Assembly (NCBI GenBank): GCA_023333565.1
Contig: JAJKFH010003165.1
Span: 558,001-622,000, forward strand
DNA length: 64,000 nucleotides
Direction: 5' to 3'
Origin: Puffinus mauretanicus
Taxonomy: Eukaryota; Chordata; Aves; Procellariiformes; Procellariidae
The notes beneath the pieces were generated by a model. That model was not told where the DNA came from and made no database searches. It was given only the letters and a program-made list of their open reading frames with translations. Position numbers and translations under genes: made by a program. Shown here in pieces: positions 37,517 through 50,206 of the stretch. Each line of letters begins with the position of its first letter. Positions within the stretch are counted from its first letter, which is position 1.

Positions 37517-40500
37517 GTGTGCATTACAAAATCTTTGATTTCCTGCCCCTCAAAGCTTAGAGAAACACCACTGGTTTGTCCAATTTATCCATCTAGATTT
37601 TCTTAATTCCATGACTGTCACCTTCATAGCTGCCTTTTTATTTTGAGTGCAATTACCTCTTTTAACACTTAGGTACTGAGGCAGCACTCAAAGAAAAGTG
37701 AGATTCTTGGTCTAGAAAACCATAGCAGCAACACACAAACTTAGTCTAGGAATTTGTCTTTTTCTACTATAAAAATCATTTAATAGATTAAGGAGAACCT
37801 GCTTATACCAGAGTACTGAAGGCTGAAGACAGGTGCTGAACTGAAGTTATGTCTATGGAAAAATACTGTTAGCCAACACAGTAATTGCATTGTACCTGTG
37901 ATGTCAGCAAGCACACTTAAACTATTAAGCAAACCGAGTCAATTGGACCAATTGTAGTTTCACTTTTACCATACTGATACCAGGCACAGCAGGACACCAT
38001 TAAAAAAACAAACAAACAAACCAAACCATGTAGCAACTGAAATCTCACCTCTACCACCTCTTTTTTAATAAAAGACACCAAAAACTGGATCCATTGCAAT
38101 AGCATCACTGAATTCCCTCAGTATTCTTGAAGAAACTGATGTAAGGGACACTTCAAATTTCCAGGCTGTTGCTTCTCCACTTGTATCTACTTTCTAACTT
38201 GGAAACAGGCAATAAAATTTATTCAAATCACCATTTTCAGCCAGTGGTCACTGATGAACCACCTACTATATGAAATCAAGACTAAACCCAAATGTTTCCT
38301 TGAAGATAAGTGGCACACTGTGCTTTAACTAAAATTGTTAAAGAGCACCTATTTGACTTGGAGAAGGAAAAAAATCCAGGGTTAGGCAGACTCAAGTTTG
38401 TTCCAACTAATCACATTTATCTACAGCCTAATATGCTTTCAGTAAAGACTTCTTAAAAAAGGGGCTATCTTTGTTAAAGATTTAAGAAAAAAATCAAAGT
38501 TACTGACAAGCAGAATTAGCAGTTCCATAATTAGCATAACAATAGCTTGTTTCATAACTTCCTATCCTCAAATTTACACATCTACAACACATCCATTTCA
38601 GCTTTGAAGCTTATTCACAATTTTTTTTGCTAAGCCATCTTATTTTGTTAAACCACAGGTATTAGACATTATCAGTTCAAAAAGGCACACAAACACTAGA
38701 AGTATTTTGTCTGACAAAAACACTGGCCTTTCAATAACATAACGTAAACTTACTCCCTCATTAGTAATTTTTTTTTCTTAACACTAACAAAGCATTTGAC
38801 AATATTGATCAGGCTAGCATAGAAAAAAAGTTGTTTCCTGTGGTTTGTTAGTTGCAGTGGCTCACCAAAAAGTTACATAAATTGCTTCTCTATATAAAAG
38901 GTCTGGAAAAAAGTTCTAAGAACTGTCAGAGTTGCAGCAGCAGGGGCAGAATCCAGAACTGTGTAAAGTAGTTTTCAACACTTACACTTACTGTTTGTGG
39001 AGTTTTTACATCTCTCAGCCCTCAATCACTACAGAGTAGTTATACTTGTCACCTACAGCAGAACTGCAAGTTTCCAGAAATCTGAAAAGAAAGAACAGAA
39101 GCAAATTTTCTCCCTTTTCTCTGCTTAGCCAATCCTTGTTATTCTGTTTAGAAGGTACTGGTTTGGCCAATTAAGAAGCATAAGAATGGTTTTTTAGTGC
39201 GTAAGAGGCCACAAGCCTGTTTGACCTTGAAACATTTTGCTCTCAATTCAACGGGAAACATACAGATATGAAGTCAAGATGCTACATGCTTTGTACTTTT
39301 GAATTCATTACAAGCTCGGACATTAATCAGCCTCCAAACTGTCCTTCCCCTCCACGGGTTACCAACGTAAGAGCTGTGGATCAGCAACACCCCTTTATTG
39401 ATGGCCACTTGTGAAATGCCTAGTTCTCTGGAAGCTCTTCAATCATATGGCTTGACCTACTGACATCCTAATCATCTTGCAAATCCTCCTTCCTTTATCT
39501 ATGATTTCACCATTGCACTGTGAAGGTAGTTTGTGTTTTCTGTTGGATAGATCTTTAATAATTTGATGACAGGTTATCTGAAAATTGCCTCTAGTTGTAA
39601 GCAGCCTAGACATGCTTTAACACTAGAATATTACTAGAGTTTATTCATAATAGTTTTTAATATAAACACAACCCAAACTGAACCAACATGCAGCTGTTGC
39701 CACTCGTTTGTATACAAAAAAGTTATATTTGGGGTTTCTTTCTAAGGTTATTTTTAACTCCTACCTAGTTCAGGGCTCTAGTTCAAACAGTTGCCTGGCA
39801 TGACTCAGGACTATGAAGGAAGCAGCAGCCAAGGGAAGGACTGCTGAAGTCCGCATAACCCCCGATCATGAAATCATCCCAGTACCTACTGCCAGAATCA
39901 CTTCATTTATTCTAACTTACATCTAGCCACAAACTCAATCGGCAAAACTTGTCAGAAGAAATACCTGCATTTATACCTCTGCTAGTTTAATCTTGCAAAG
40001 ACCTGGCCTTCGCTTTCCATCTCATTCCCCGTGTTCAAGTAGAATGAGAAAACTATTATTTATTCTGATTTAATAAGAGTTGACATTTCTCAGCAGCTTA
40101 CAGTTGAGCATCTCCCAACTTAAATATTCTATTACTTTCGGCCAACTTCAAAACACCCTTAGGTGCTGCTGCTCTTGGTCCAACATTTCTAACAATTTAT
40201 GAGTTAACTGACATTCTCCTTGCAACCTACTTCTCTGTTACTGCCGCCAGTCTTTCAATAACGTATTAAGCAATTATTTCTGCTCATATGTGCTCGTCTT
40301 TCTCCCTTGCATTAGTTTCCCTTTTCCTCCAGGGACTCTTAGCAATAGCAGCCTCTACTGGTCAGGCTACATTGTGCATTCTTATTGTTCCCAATATTAA
40401 CTATGTGACCAAAGCTCATCCCTAAGGGATTAAGTGGGTTACACTGTACCAGGACAACGTACTGTCTGCTCTGTAGAGAATGAAAACAAAAACAAAACAC

Positions 40501-42315
40501 CAAGGAGAATGAACTTATAAAAAAAAAACACTTAAGGAATTCTTACAAGCCTTTTTGCTGGGAAGTTTTTATTCATTGTGAAATATTTATGTAAAATTCC
40601 AGTCCTAAGGAGCTGAAAGATCTGTTTCTCATGATTTATTACTAAATTGACACAAAATAAAATACAGCTTGAAATCCAAATACCTCATTTGACCCTTTGC
40701 AATTTTTTCACATATTTTCAATTTAAGGAAACTGATGGTTTGTTTGAGCACTCAAAAGCAAAACAAGAACTGCTAGAGTCTTGGGGTTTTTTTTGTACTA
40801 CACACTCCCTATTTTTAACTTAATGGAAAAGGCTTTACTAAAATTCAGGCAACAAACAGAGCTCCATACAACCTGAAAGAAGTCAGAGAAAAATAACCAT
40901 TCATTATAAATTCCATGTTGATACTGAAACACAGATGTAGTTGTACCATCCTTTGGTTAGGTTTCTCTAGAAATAAAAGTGCCAGGAAAAAAAGTTTTGC
41001 ATTTATTTTGGGTACATCTGAGAAATAGCTCTCCCTCTAGTCTGCCATTACCGCTTTTTACCTTATAAGCTACTAAAAGGTCACCAAAAAATCCCCCAAA
41101 AAAACCCAACACACACAATCACCCTTGCTCTAAAAAAAGGAAGCACTGACAATTTAAGTGTTGTACACCACTTTAAAAGTAAAGACAAATAAAAACCACA
41201 TGCTTATTTAGTAGAGCTGTAAATTATTGTGGACAAGAAGGAAAGAAGGAAAACAACACGTAGGGTGGCAGACTGCATGACAGCTATCTGCAGACAAGCG
41301 TTTTAACTCCAAACAAAACAAAACTTAGCCAAGGAGTTCCCTACTTGCCTACCCCATCCAAATTAATAAAATTAAGTGTTCTCCATTTATCTAGTTATAC
41401 ATAACCTTGCTAGAAAGGCCACCAATACAGGTTTTTAAAATTAGTTTTCTTGTACTATTCTGTTATTCGTTCAATTATTTTGCACAAGTTACATTTAACA
41501 CTGTTAATGTATCTGAAACTGCTCATTAACCACTCAGACAGAAGTGATTCAACAATCTTAACCTAATCCTTTTGGTTCTCCAGCCATCACCGCATCTAAG
41601 TTTGTACAGCCACCTACCACGATCAGAAAAGCAACTGGCAGTTGCAGAGGAGACCTAAATCGAGTCACTGGTTCAAAAAAGAAGAACTAAAAACGTAAAG
41701 CACGTTTCTCAGAGTCCCCTTGGGAACACAGAAGTCCTTCTTCAGCAGACAGCAACAGGAAAAGGCGATAAAGGGACCATTTTCTTTTTTTCTTTTCAGT
41801 TTGAAAGGTGTTGAGGGGACAGGTACGAAACCGAGTTCCACCCAAACAGATCAGAGATCTCCATCAGTGCTGAGGAAGCACTGTGGAGCCGGAGACTGAT
41901 CATGCGCCGGCTGGGAATGGCCTGGCAGGAGCCGTTTCCCAGAGGAGCCACCGCCTGCCCCGGAGTCACGGGATCCCCGATCACGCCACACTTCCCCGCC
42001 GCCCGCACCGGCTTCGGGGAGCGCCCAGGGCCCTCTCCACCGCGGCCTCGGCAAGGGGTGCACCGCAGCGGGGGGCGGGACGGACGGAAGGGGCTCCCCT
42101 CCTGCTCCCCGGAGGCCAGCAGTTACCGGAGCGCGCCCGGGACCCGGCAGAGCTCGGACACCGGCGGGGGACGCGGAGAGGGGAACGGAGCCATTGGCGG
42201 AGTGTCAGGAGGAAGGCAAACAGCGAAACCCCAGTCAGCTCCAGGCCGCTCCCCCCATCCTCCTCCGAAGGCTGCCGGGCTGGGAGCGCGGCCCGGGGGA
42301 GAGCGGCCCCCTCAC
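33942..42315 (-). other. RAB9A: RAB9A 5' UTR intron(s)
   Basis: AT-rich sequence of about 8.4 kb between the CpG-island donor and the coding-exon acceptor at 33942. No coding exon was recognised on either strand. It contains an A28 run at 37486-37513. Additional noncoding exons may exist but cannot be called from sequence alone. Confidence 0.6.
37486..37513. repeat. A28 homopolymer
   Basis: Uninterrupted run of 28 A inside the RAB9A 5' intron (T28 in the transcript). No recognisable retrocopy precedes it. Confidence 0.95.
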
Positions 42316-42590
42316 CTCCTCAGCCGCGGCCGAGGAGAGAGTCCTCGGCGCGGGCCGCCCTCCCCGGGACACCGGTCCCGGAGCCAGCGGCCACTGCTCG
42401 CCCCGCGCCTGCCGGGGAAAAGGCAAGGAGACGCGGCGAGGAGAGGGTGATCCCGCCGTGCCGGCCGATACCTGCCCACGGGAAGGGGGCTGCCGCCGGT
42501 CCCGAGCCCGGGCTGCGCCACCGCCCGAAGCCGCCACCGCCGCCGGGCGCTGGGGAAGGAAGAAACAACATGGCGGAGCGGGCAGGGGGC
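42316..42590 (-). other. RAB9A: Candidate RAB9A noncoding exon 1
   Basis: Inside the CpG island, minus-strand donors GAG|GTGAGG (exon end 42316) and CAG|GTATCG (exon end 42472) are both plausible. The 5' boundary is a guess based on island structure. Assignment to RAB9A is by position and orientation. Confidence 0.45.
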
Positions 42591-42604
42591 GGAGACCGAG
42601 AGGA

Positions 42605-42612
42605 TCACGTGA
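42605..42612. promoter_or_regulatory. RAB9A: CLEAR-type E-box TCACGTGA
   Basis: An exact palindromic TCACGTGA, the core recognised by MiT/TFE factors (TFEB, TFE3) at lysosomal genes; USF and other bHLH factors bind the same core. Found in the RAB9A CpG island near the expected start site. Confidence 0.5.
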
Positions 42613-42790
42613 GCCGAGCCCCGGGCACCCGGCCCCGCCCTCTGAGGGAGGGGCGGGGGTGCGGCTCGCCCCACCCGCGCCTCGAGGCCCCGCCCCCGGG
42701 CGGGGAGGCGGGTGGCCCCCGGGGACGGGGACGCGCGGTCGCCGCTGGCCTCCCGTGGGGGGGAGGGGCGGGTCTTTGTTCAACCGTGGG

Positions 42791-43954
42791 CCTGCAAAAG
42801 AGGTTTGGACTTGGCGGTAGTGGGAGCGGCTTTGCTCACAGGAAGCGCACAGCACTGCCAGAGGGTCGTACTCGGTGATCGCTGCCGTATGACATTTAAA
42901 AGAAGGACCACTGTTCCGCTGCAAGAGGATGAGACCTTTATTTGCTCTAGAATGCTCTGAATTATTAAGCTTTAAAACGCCTTTGTATTTGCAGGTCAGA
43001 GTTAGTTATTAAAGGCAGTAGTCTCACTGTGCTCCGCATCAAGGGCCCCACGTAAGCACACTCGTGATTGTAAGGCAGCTTCGATTTACAGGTAGAGACA
43101 TTTAAAAATACATGTGTCAATGAAGGAACTAACAAAATCCAAAGTATGCTATGCAGAAAGAGCAGTCAGACACTTTTTTCCTGTGGTAATTCAGAATAAC
43201 GTCAACTTGACTGTTACACAAGATCACAGGAAAAAAGTCTAAAGAAGCTGGTGGTAGAGTCTTTTCTGTGCTCTCACAACTTATCACGAGGATAGGGCAA
43301 ACTGTAATTAAAATGAAAAGAGCAGAAATTATTTAAGTGTATTTAAAGAGGTTCCCACATCATCAAGAGGAATAGGTGACGACAGGTGTCAGGAAAGAGC
43401 ATTTGAAATACACCCGTTCGCTCGAGCAGTCATCACGTGCTTCCGATCGTAAGGGAGATGCAATCAGACTGGAATTGCCACTTGCAGAGTCATCTTGTTT
43501 TGGATCAGGTTTACAACACGGCCCAAGGAATGGAAAACAAGATCTCAGTATCATCAAAAGGAAATGTATCCTACTGACAGGAGCAGGATTATTAAAAGGC
43601 AGTCCATGCTAAAGGCAAATCTGATGATACTAGACCCATTCTTATTTAATAAAGCTGACTCTGACATTTTTTAAGTACTTTTTTCCTGGCATCTGCTTTC
43701 ATCCAATGCTAAATAAAATACAAGTAAGTGTTGGAGGGATAGAAAAATGGCCTTTTTAAATAATGGTAATTCTACGACATAAGTTCTAATCACAGCATTA
43801 TTTTGTTATTTAAAAAGAAAAAAAAAATCTGCATTTAGAAGTGGAGGAAATAATTACTCTGTTTTGCACTTGATGCTTTGTGAGATGAAGCTACTATCTT
43901 TTTTTCTTGAGACAACACTGGTTCTCAGACACTTGGATACATTTAAGGAAATTT
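42791..43954. other. Intergenic, nothing recognised
   Basis: AT-rich sequence between the RAB9A island and the CR1 element. No exon, RNA gene or repeat family was recognised. Confidence 0.5.
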
Positions 43955-44786
43955 AGAATCATAGAATCATAGAACAGTTTGGGTTGGAAGGGACCTTTAA
44001 AGGTCATCTAGTCCAACCCCCCTGCCGTGGGCAGGGACATCTTCAACTAGATCAGGTTGCTCAGAGCCCCGTCCAACCTGACCTTGAATGTTTCCAGGGA
44101 TGGGGCATCTACCACCTCTCCAGGCAGCCTGTGCCAGTGTTTCACCACCCTCATTGTGAAAAATTTCTTCCTTATGTCCAATCTAAGTCTACCCTCTTTC
44201 AGTTTAAAAGCATTCCCTCTTGTCCTGTCACAACAGGCCCTGCTAAAAAGTTTGCTGTCATCTTTCTTATAAGCCCTTTAAGTACTGAAAGGCTGCAATA
44301 AGGTCTCCCCGAAGCCTTCTCTTCTCCAGACTGAACAACCCCAACTCTCTCAGCCTTTCTTCATAGGAGAGGCATTCCAGACCTCTGATCATTTCTGTGG
44401 CCCTCCTCTGGACCCGCTCCAACAGGTCCCTGTCTTTCTTGTGCTGAGGGCTCCAGAGCTGGACACAGTACTGCAGGTGGGGTCTCACTAGAGTAGAGCA
44501 GAGGGGCAGAATCACCTCCCTCGACCTGCTGGACACGCTTCTTGTGATGCAGCCCAGGATGCGGTTGGCCTTCTGGGCTGCGAGCGCACATTGCCGGCTC
44601 ATGTCCAGCTTTTCATCCACCAGTACCCCCAAGTCCTTCTCAGCAGGGCTGCTCTCAATCCCTTCCTCCCCCAGCCTGAATTGATACTGGGGGTTGCCCC
44701 AACCCAGATGCAGGACCTTGCACTTGGCCTTGTTGAACCTCATGAGGTTCACATGGGCCCACTTCTCAAGCTTGTCCAGGTCCCTC
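43955..44786 (-). mobile_element. CR1 LINE, 5'-truncated, 3' end of ORF2 plus 3' UTR
   Basis: Chicken-repeat-1 non-LTR retrotransposon inserted on the minus strand. The 3' end is the diagnostic (ATTCTATG)n tail (plus-strand AGAATCATAGAATCATAGAA at 43955). The 5' end stops abruptly near 44786 inside ORF2, a typical truncation by incomplete reverse transcription. An open stretch at 44267-44786 encodes the C-terminal part of the ORF2 protein, with [34 protein letters not shown] and [19 protein letters not shown]. The frame breaks near 44268 where family members continue, after which the 3' coding part and UTR remain recognisable in another frame. No target duplication is obvious, normal for CR1. 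Confidence 0.95.
44267..44786 (-). pseudogene. CR1 ORF2 remnant (RT C-terminal region)
   Basis: About 173 codons open on the minus strand, beginning [13 protein letters not shown] and ending AAFQYLKGL. This is the region downstream of the reverse-transcriptase catalytic core. It lacks the endonuclease and catalytic RT motifs, and the terminal part is lost by a frame break just after YLKG. It is a dead fragment, not a functional gene. Confidence 0.9.
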
Positions 44787-45234
44787 AAATTTTTAAAATT
44801 CTAGTTAGAAATGAAATTCTTAAACTTCTAAGATAAGATGTATTTTTATTTCTTTTACATGGGAACATAAAAGAAAATAGAAAAGGACCATGCTGTAACC
44901 GTGACCTATTATGCTTATGGTTTTATAGGCATAATGGAGTATCAATAGAGTTACTCTTACGGTTAAAACACACACATGCGTGCTTGAGGATCAGGAACGG
45001 AAGGCCCTTATCCCTTGTGTCCCCCCTGTTACTTTTATTCATGTATGCAACAAAACCAAGAGTTGCTGTAGAACAATCAAAAACTGTAGAACAAATAATG
45101 CCGCTGATAGGGCTGGTCACATGAAGTACACCTGCCAGCTCTTAGGAACAGACAGAAGAAAACGCCCAGCTAAGATGTGGTTTGAAACATGTACACCAAA
45201 ATCACTCCCGTTTTAAATTGTGCAGACAGCGTAG

Positions 45235-45490
45235 GGTGCTGACGGTGGGTGCTGTGGGCCCTGCCCTGCCCGAGGCCGCTGCCTGACCCTCCCGGTGGTG
45301 GTGAGCAGGGCTGGGGCAGTGCCGGTGGGGGCAGCCGCCTCAGGGTCCCCCCACCAGCGGGAGCCACATTCCGGCTCGGGCCCTGTCCGAGCCCGGTGGC
45401 CCCGGTCCTGCACCCCACCTCGTGCCCCAGCGCCCATTTGACACCCAGCCCAACTTCGGCACGGCCCCCTCCCCGCGGACTTGGCTGGTG
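45235..45490. other. Orphan GC-rich island
   Basis: About 250 bp of G/C-rich sequence (CCCGGTGGTGG, GGGGCAGTGCC, CCCGCGGAC) with abrupt borders to AT-rich DNA. Open frames run through on both strands, as expected from GC content, but none looks like a known protein. It lies downstream of TCEANC and upstream of RAB9A, so it is not the obvious promoter of either. Confidence 0.6.
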
Positions 45491-48400
45491 CTCACTGGAG
45501 TTTTGGCTGATTATTGTCACCGGATCTGCCTTGCTTGGGTGCTGTGGGATGGTGACCCTTTTTACTGAAGTCACTGTCCCTGCATGCCTTGTCACCCACC
45601 CCCTGCTCCCGGTTCACCTCCTCTTGCGCAGCAGCCCACACTTGCTGCTCCCTGAAAGCCGACCTTGCACCTTAAGGATTTTATTCACAGAGTTGAATTC
45701 ATGAAGAGATAATTGTTGCTATGTCACGTGCTGGCAAACGGCGCAAATCAACATCCCAATGGCAAATAAAGGGCAATTTTTTCTGGGTGTATGAGAAAGT
45801 TCTGTATCAGCAAAGCTCTCATATAATAGAGGTTATGAATAATGCTTTTACCATCTGTAGTTGGCAAGGAGACTTTGTCCCATCCTGGCAAGTGATGACA
45901 CGGTCTCAATAAAACATGACTTTGTCACCTCCTGGCTGAATTACAGCAGTACAAAATAAGGGGATATGAAGTCATCTGCTTTTATGGCTCTGCTAATACC
46001 AGAATGCAGCAAGCCAGCCCCCAAGCAATCCAAGAAATTATCAAAGTGCTCTTGTTTCTTTCCTTATCTCCCAGGCACTCAATGAACTGCGCCATTACAC
46101 CCTGAAGATTCCCTGAAGGACTGTAATTCAACATACTTGCTCCTCACCCACAGCCGGTTACCAGGTAACTTTTCTTTTTGCCAAAAAAAGAGCTGTTCTT
46201 TTTTTAGTTAGAGAGTTGCAGTTTTTGGCTTCAATAACGAATGTACATAGCACAGCAGACTGAAAGGAATACATTTTAAATAAACAGTACAAATTTCCTT
46301 TTGGCTTGGAAAGGAAGAAAGAGTTATAAACAACAAATGGCAGCCGAGTACTTCCCTGAAAAATGCTACCGTAAGAGGGTTACGAGGGAGACACAAAAGG
46401 CCCTCAACAGAACGAAATGAACTGGATCCGGCAGTGGATCTCCAGGAATCAGGAGGAGTTTTGTCACTGGTGTTAAGGGAGCAACATCAACTCCAATTAA
46501 TAGACCATTTCTCAGAATAATATCTTTGCTTTTACATTGAAAGTTGTGTGAAATTCATTGTTAATTTAGCTCTCATCTTCTTAAGACATGCATTACAAGT
46601 TCTGCAGCTACAGGCTGCTTAAGCTTTGAGTGCAATCTACAATTAAGACCTTACTGCTAGTATTAAATCATAGGATTCAAGAAGCAGCTGAATTTACAGC
46701 GTCTCCGGAAAACCCAGTGAAATTAAACACAGACTTTAGCCTTATTCGGCATACACTTGTCCTATGTCTGTGTGGATCATCTCTAATGTCATGCTCCTTT
46801 GTGGAGTAGCATCATGGATATGCTAAACATCCTACCAAAATTAATCATCTCTGCTTAAAAAAGTTAAGACATTTTTTCCCATCTGGAACAAACTGAAAAA
46901 AGATAACTTCAGCAACATAAAAGAATCTCACTTTTCAAAGCTTTCCTTTTATTCTTGTTTCTGGGCTCTGATGCTCCCTGTACTCCAGTAATCTAGACCC
47001 TCCTGCTGGCGCATATGCTGTGTAGTTGCAAGTTGACTTTTTAGAGCCATTTTGAGCCTAGGCACACAATCTTATCCAGCCAAACATTTTAAGCCTGCGC
47101 AGTTACACAATCTGGGTAGGGACAATATAACCTATTGACAAACTGCGGCCTGGAGCACTACTTTGCTCAGTGAAACTATGACCACACCTTTTTAAATAAG
47201 AGCAATGATTTACTTGAATGACTGTCTCTCATATTTGGCACTTCATGTCTGCACAGTATTCTGATAAATAGTGGCACATGACACTACACGACATCTGCTT
47301 TCTACTAAACCTTTCAAGTAACGAGGACTGTATACACAGACAGATGGAAAAACGGCCAGTGGTAAAACAACGAACGGCATAAGATGATCAAGAAGGTATT
47401 TGTGAGTCATGATTTTATATACAGTTTCACTAACTGTTAAATGTGAAGTTGCGGGCAGCCTGTTAATCAGCATGAACTAGGCATAAAGTGAAACCGAACC
47501 AAGATGAGCTTTTTCACCAGTCCTGGAACAACAAAGCCTCATTTCCTACAGATGTGTGTCCTCAGCACACTTACAATGGGCCCAGTTCACTCTCCCTGCC
47601 TCCCAATACTTTCTGCTCCTTTCTGCCAGTATTCCCTCATCTCCTCCTTGTCCCTTGTCTGGGCAAGCAGGAGTGTATTTTGTGCCTGGCTTTTAGGTAA
47701 TGCTAACAAGCTAGCAACTACGTGCGTGTTGAACCAGCAGCTAGCAGCTTGGACTAGGTAACTCCTGAACAAAGGTGAGGGCTCCATCTCTTTCAATAGG
47801 AACAGAAATTCTTTTCATGATTACTGGATTTCACAAAATTTACAAATATATTCTCATCTTTTAATGTCTAGCTTTAACTGGATTGGATACAAAGCCAGCT
47901 CCCAGGTTCAATTGTTATTGGGAAGGCAGGCAATGGAGGAATGCCTGCTCACAATGTATTACCATGGAAAACTACTTCAAAATGCCGAGTTTACAACTGC
48001 GAGGGTATCAAGGACTTGCCCTAAGAGTTCTGACTGCTTTCGGTTTGAAACGGACAGAAGAAAGTTAAGGGATAGCTGTAAAAGGGGCATGGTTATAATC
48101 CATTTTTTGACTATCTGCAGTTACTGACAGTTGTTTCTATACCATAAGCTGCAACTGCAGTTGTTAGTAACGGGATTTTATTACTTCCATATCTTAGAAG
48201 AAAGGGCAAGATGTGAAACCAAACGATCCTCTTGCTGCTGCAGGCACGGCTCACTCAGATCCGCAGTGAGGCAGGCTTGCTCAATGATTTGAAAAAGTTT
48301 TAAGATATCCGCTGTTTACGTTTTCTTAGCTGCTCGGTAAATATGGATCCGTAGAAAATCCCAGTCATATTGGGGCACATAGCTTAGCACTATACATTTA

Positions 48401-50206
48401 GTGATGGGCAGTTCAAAAGAAAATGATGTTACACATTATGTCACGCATGTAGTCAGTATTATGGCTACAAATTTTACCCTCAAAATATATTCTGTCAAAA
48501 ACACTGTCCCTGCCTCGTAACATTTCCTTTCACCGAGACAAAACTTGGATGAGCTGTGCATTACTGGAATGGCTTCAAAACCATCCGCAGGCAGAAATTA
48601 TTTATAAGTGTCTGTTGTTCACAGCTAAAATAGTCTCCTGCTACACGGTGTTCTGACAGCACAGTGCTAGTGTACAGCTCTCCTCATAACGACCATGACC
48701 TCCAAAACAACAGCACACAACTCTGTGTGTACTGTGAACCAGTAACACAGAAGTGTTTGCTTTCCTATGGTTTTATTGAAAGCTAAAAATAATACTTTGC
48801 ACAGAAGTACTTCCACTTGAACAAGCAGGACTACTGGTAAGCATCAATTCCAGCATATGGGTAAGGGCTGGGAAGGAAGGTCAGATATTAACTGATTGGT
48901 TACACAGTTGAACACTGGGGGTCTGGCCGAATTGCTTTAATATTTGTTTTACATCAGTGCAATTCCACTAAAACACACATTTTCACATGATAAAAATCTA
49001 GGTAATGCCACAGTAAATCACACCGCTGAAAGTTAACTATTAACACTTCATAGAATGGAAAAGATTTTTCTTGGTTGTCTTCAGTAGAATAATAGTAATT
49101 GCCTCTTTCTAACATCAGGTTACACACCATTTTCACCATAGACAGATAAAGGTCTGTCTTCTGTTTTATTTTTAGTCCTGGCTGGCTTTTAGTTCACCAA
49201 CAGCTACTTTCTCATCTCATGCCCCTAACTCCTTTCTCTGACAGGCCAAGTGGCTGGAGAGCTCCAGGGCAGTGCCTTAGCCCAGAGAAGCTGACCAGCC
49301 TCAGCTGTGTCACAGCTAGATGGGTGCAGGAACTGTCCTTAATTCCTCCAGCAAATACTCACCAGGTTTCTCTGCTCAGCTGATGCATTTTAGCCTTCAA
49401 CTGCAAAATGCCTGTTGTGCATTTGTAAAAGATATCTCCATTAATGCCAAGTATGCAGGTTTAGTGTGTTCATACAACAGGGTGAAACAAAACACTTTCC
49501 TCTGTGCCTGAAGCATGACTTTGGCAATCTATTGACCCATTTCACCATCTCGTCCGTACTCCAACATGGAAACTCATTATGAAGGTTATGTTTCCAAACA
49601 GTACTACTGCTTTGCTGCAAGAACCTAACCTCTCAGGCAGGGCAGACTTATTCTTCACTGCATTTCCTTAGGTCCATGAGTGGACACATTCATGTGCTCA
49701 GAAAATTAGGACTCAATGCAAGACCCACTTCCTTTTACGGTGACTCAAAAACAGTGAAGAAACCAAAATAGGGACACACAGTACAAACATAGTCTTCTAC
49801 AGACCAACCGACAGCTGTGAAAGATACCCAGACTCAGGTGGTTCTCCCAGTTCAGAAAAGAAACGTCTCCCTAGCTTCTGATATATACTCCATTCAAACT
49901 ACTCAGCTGATTTTGAAGTAATTATAAGTTTTCCAGAAAAAAAACCCAGGGCTATTACTTGAGTGAGAATAATGCTAAGGTGATACTTTTTGATAAATGC
50001 ATGCTTCTAGTATACAGCCAGTGGGAATCCTGTTGACCCTGAAACAAAAACATGTATAAAAACTTCAGCTATTAGATTTCCTCCCGTTCATTTTTTCTGG
50101 GTAACCTGCACTATATAAAAACATTAATTTGCTCAGTTCAGGACAGATGTCCCAGTTCAAGAGAGGATATCCATTCAGAAAGTAATTAACTCCTATTAAC
50201 TTTATG
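45491..50206. other. Intergenic RAB9A-TCEANC, nothing recognised
   Basis: AT-rich sequence with short open frames only. No conserved domain, RNA gene or transposon was recognised on either strand. The left part of this gap (44787-45234) is likewise featureless. Confidence 0.5.

Larger units (their letters stand above)
41880..42790. promoter_or_regulatory. RAB9A: RAB9A CpG-island promoter
   Basis: About 0.9 kb of dense CpG, GC-box (GGGGCGGGG and CCCGCCCC) and ETS-like words in otherwise AT-rich DNA, TATA-less. It contains a TCACGTGA E-box at 42605-42612 and an ATGGCGG (YY1-like) box at 42570-42576. Being at the 5' end of RAB9A it is read as its promoter. Confidence 0.85.

Noticed and set aside
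41883..42878. 331-codon plus-strand open frame in the RAB9A CpG island, with other long frames on both strands
   Set aside because: Composition is Gly/Pro/Arg/Ala-rich in all frames with no domain, as expected from CpG-island sequence with few stop codons. Only the part from the ATG at 42570 is kept, as a weak finding.
45170..45704. 151-codon plus and 141-codon minus frames over the 45-kb GC patch
   Set aside because: Both are open because of low stop-codon frequency; no recognisable domain or conserved motif.
47883..47930. GGTTCAATTGTTATTGGG, resembling a tRNA B-box arm
   Set aside because: No matching A box or cloverleaf could be drawn around it.
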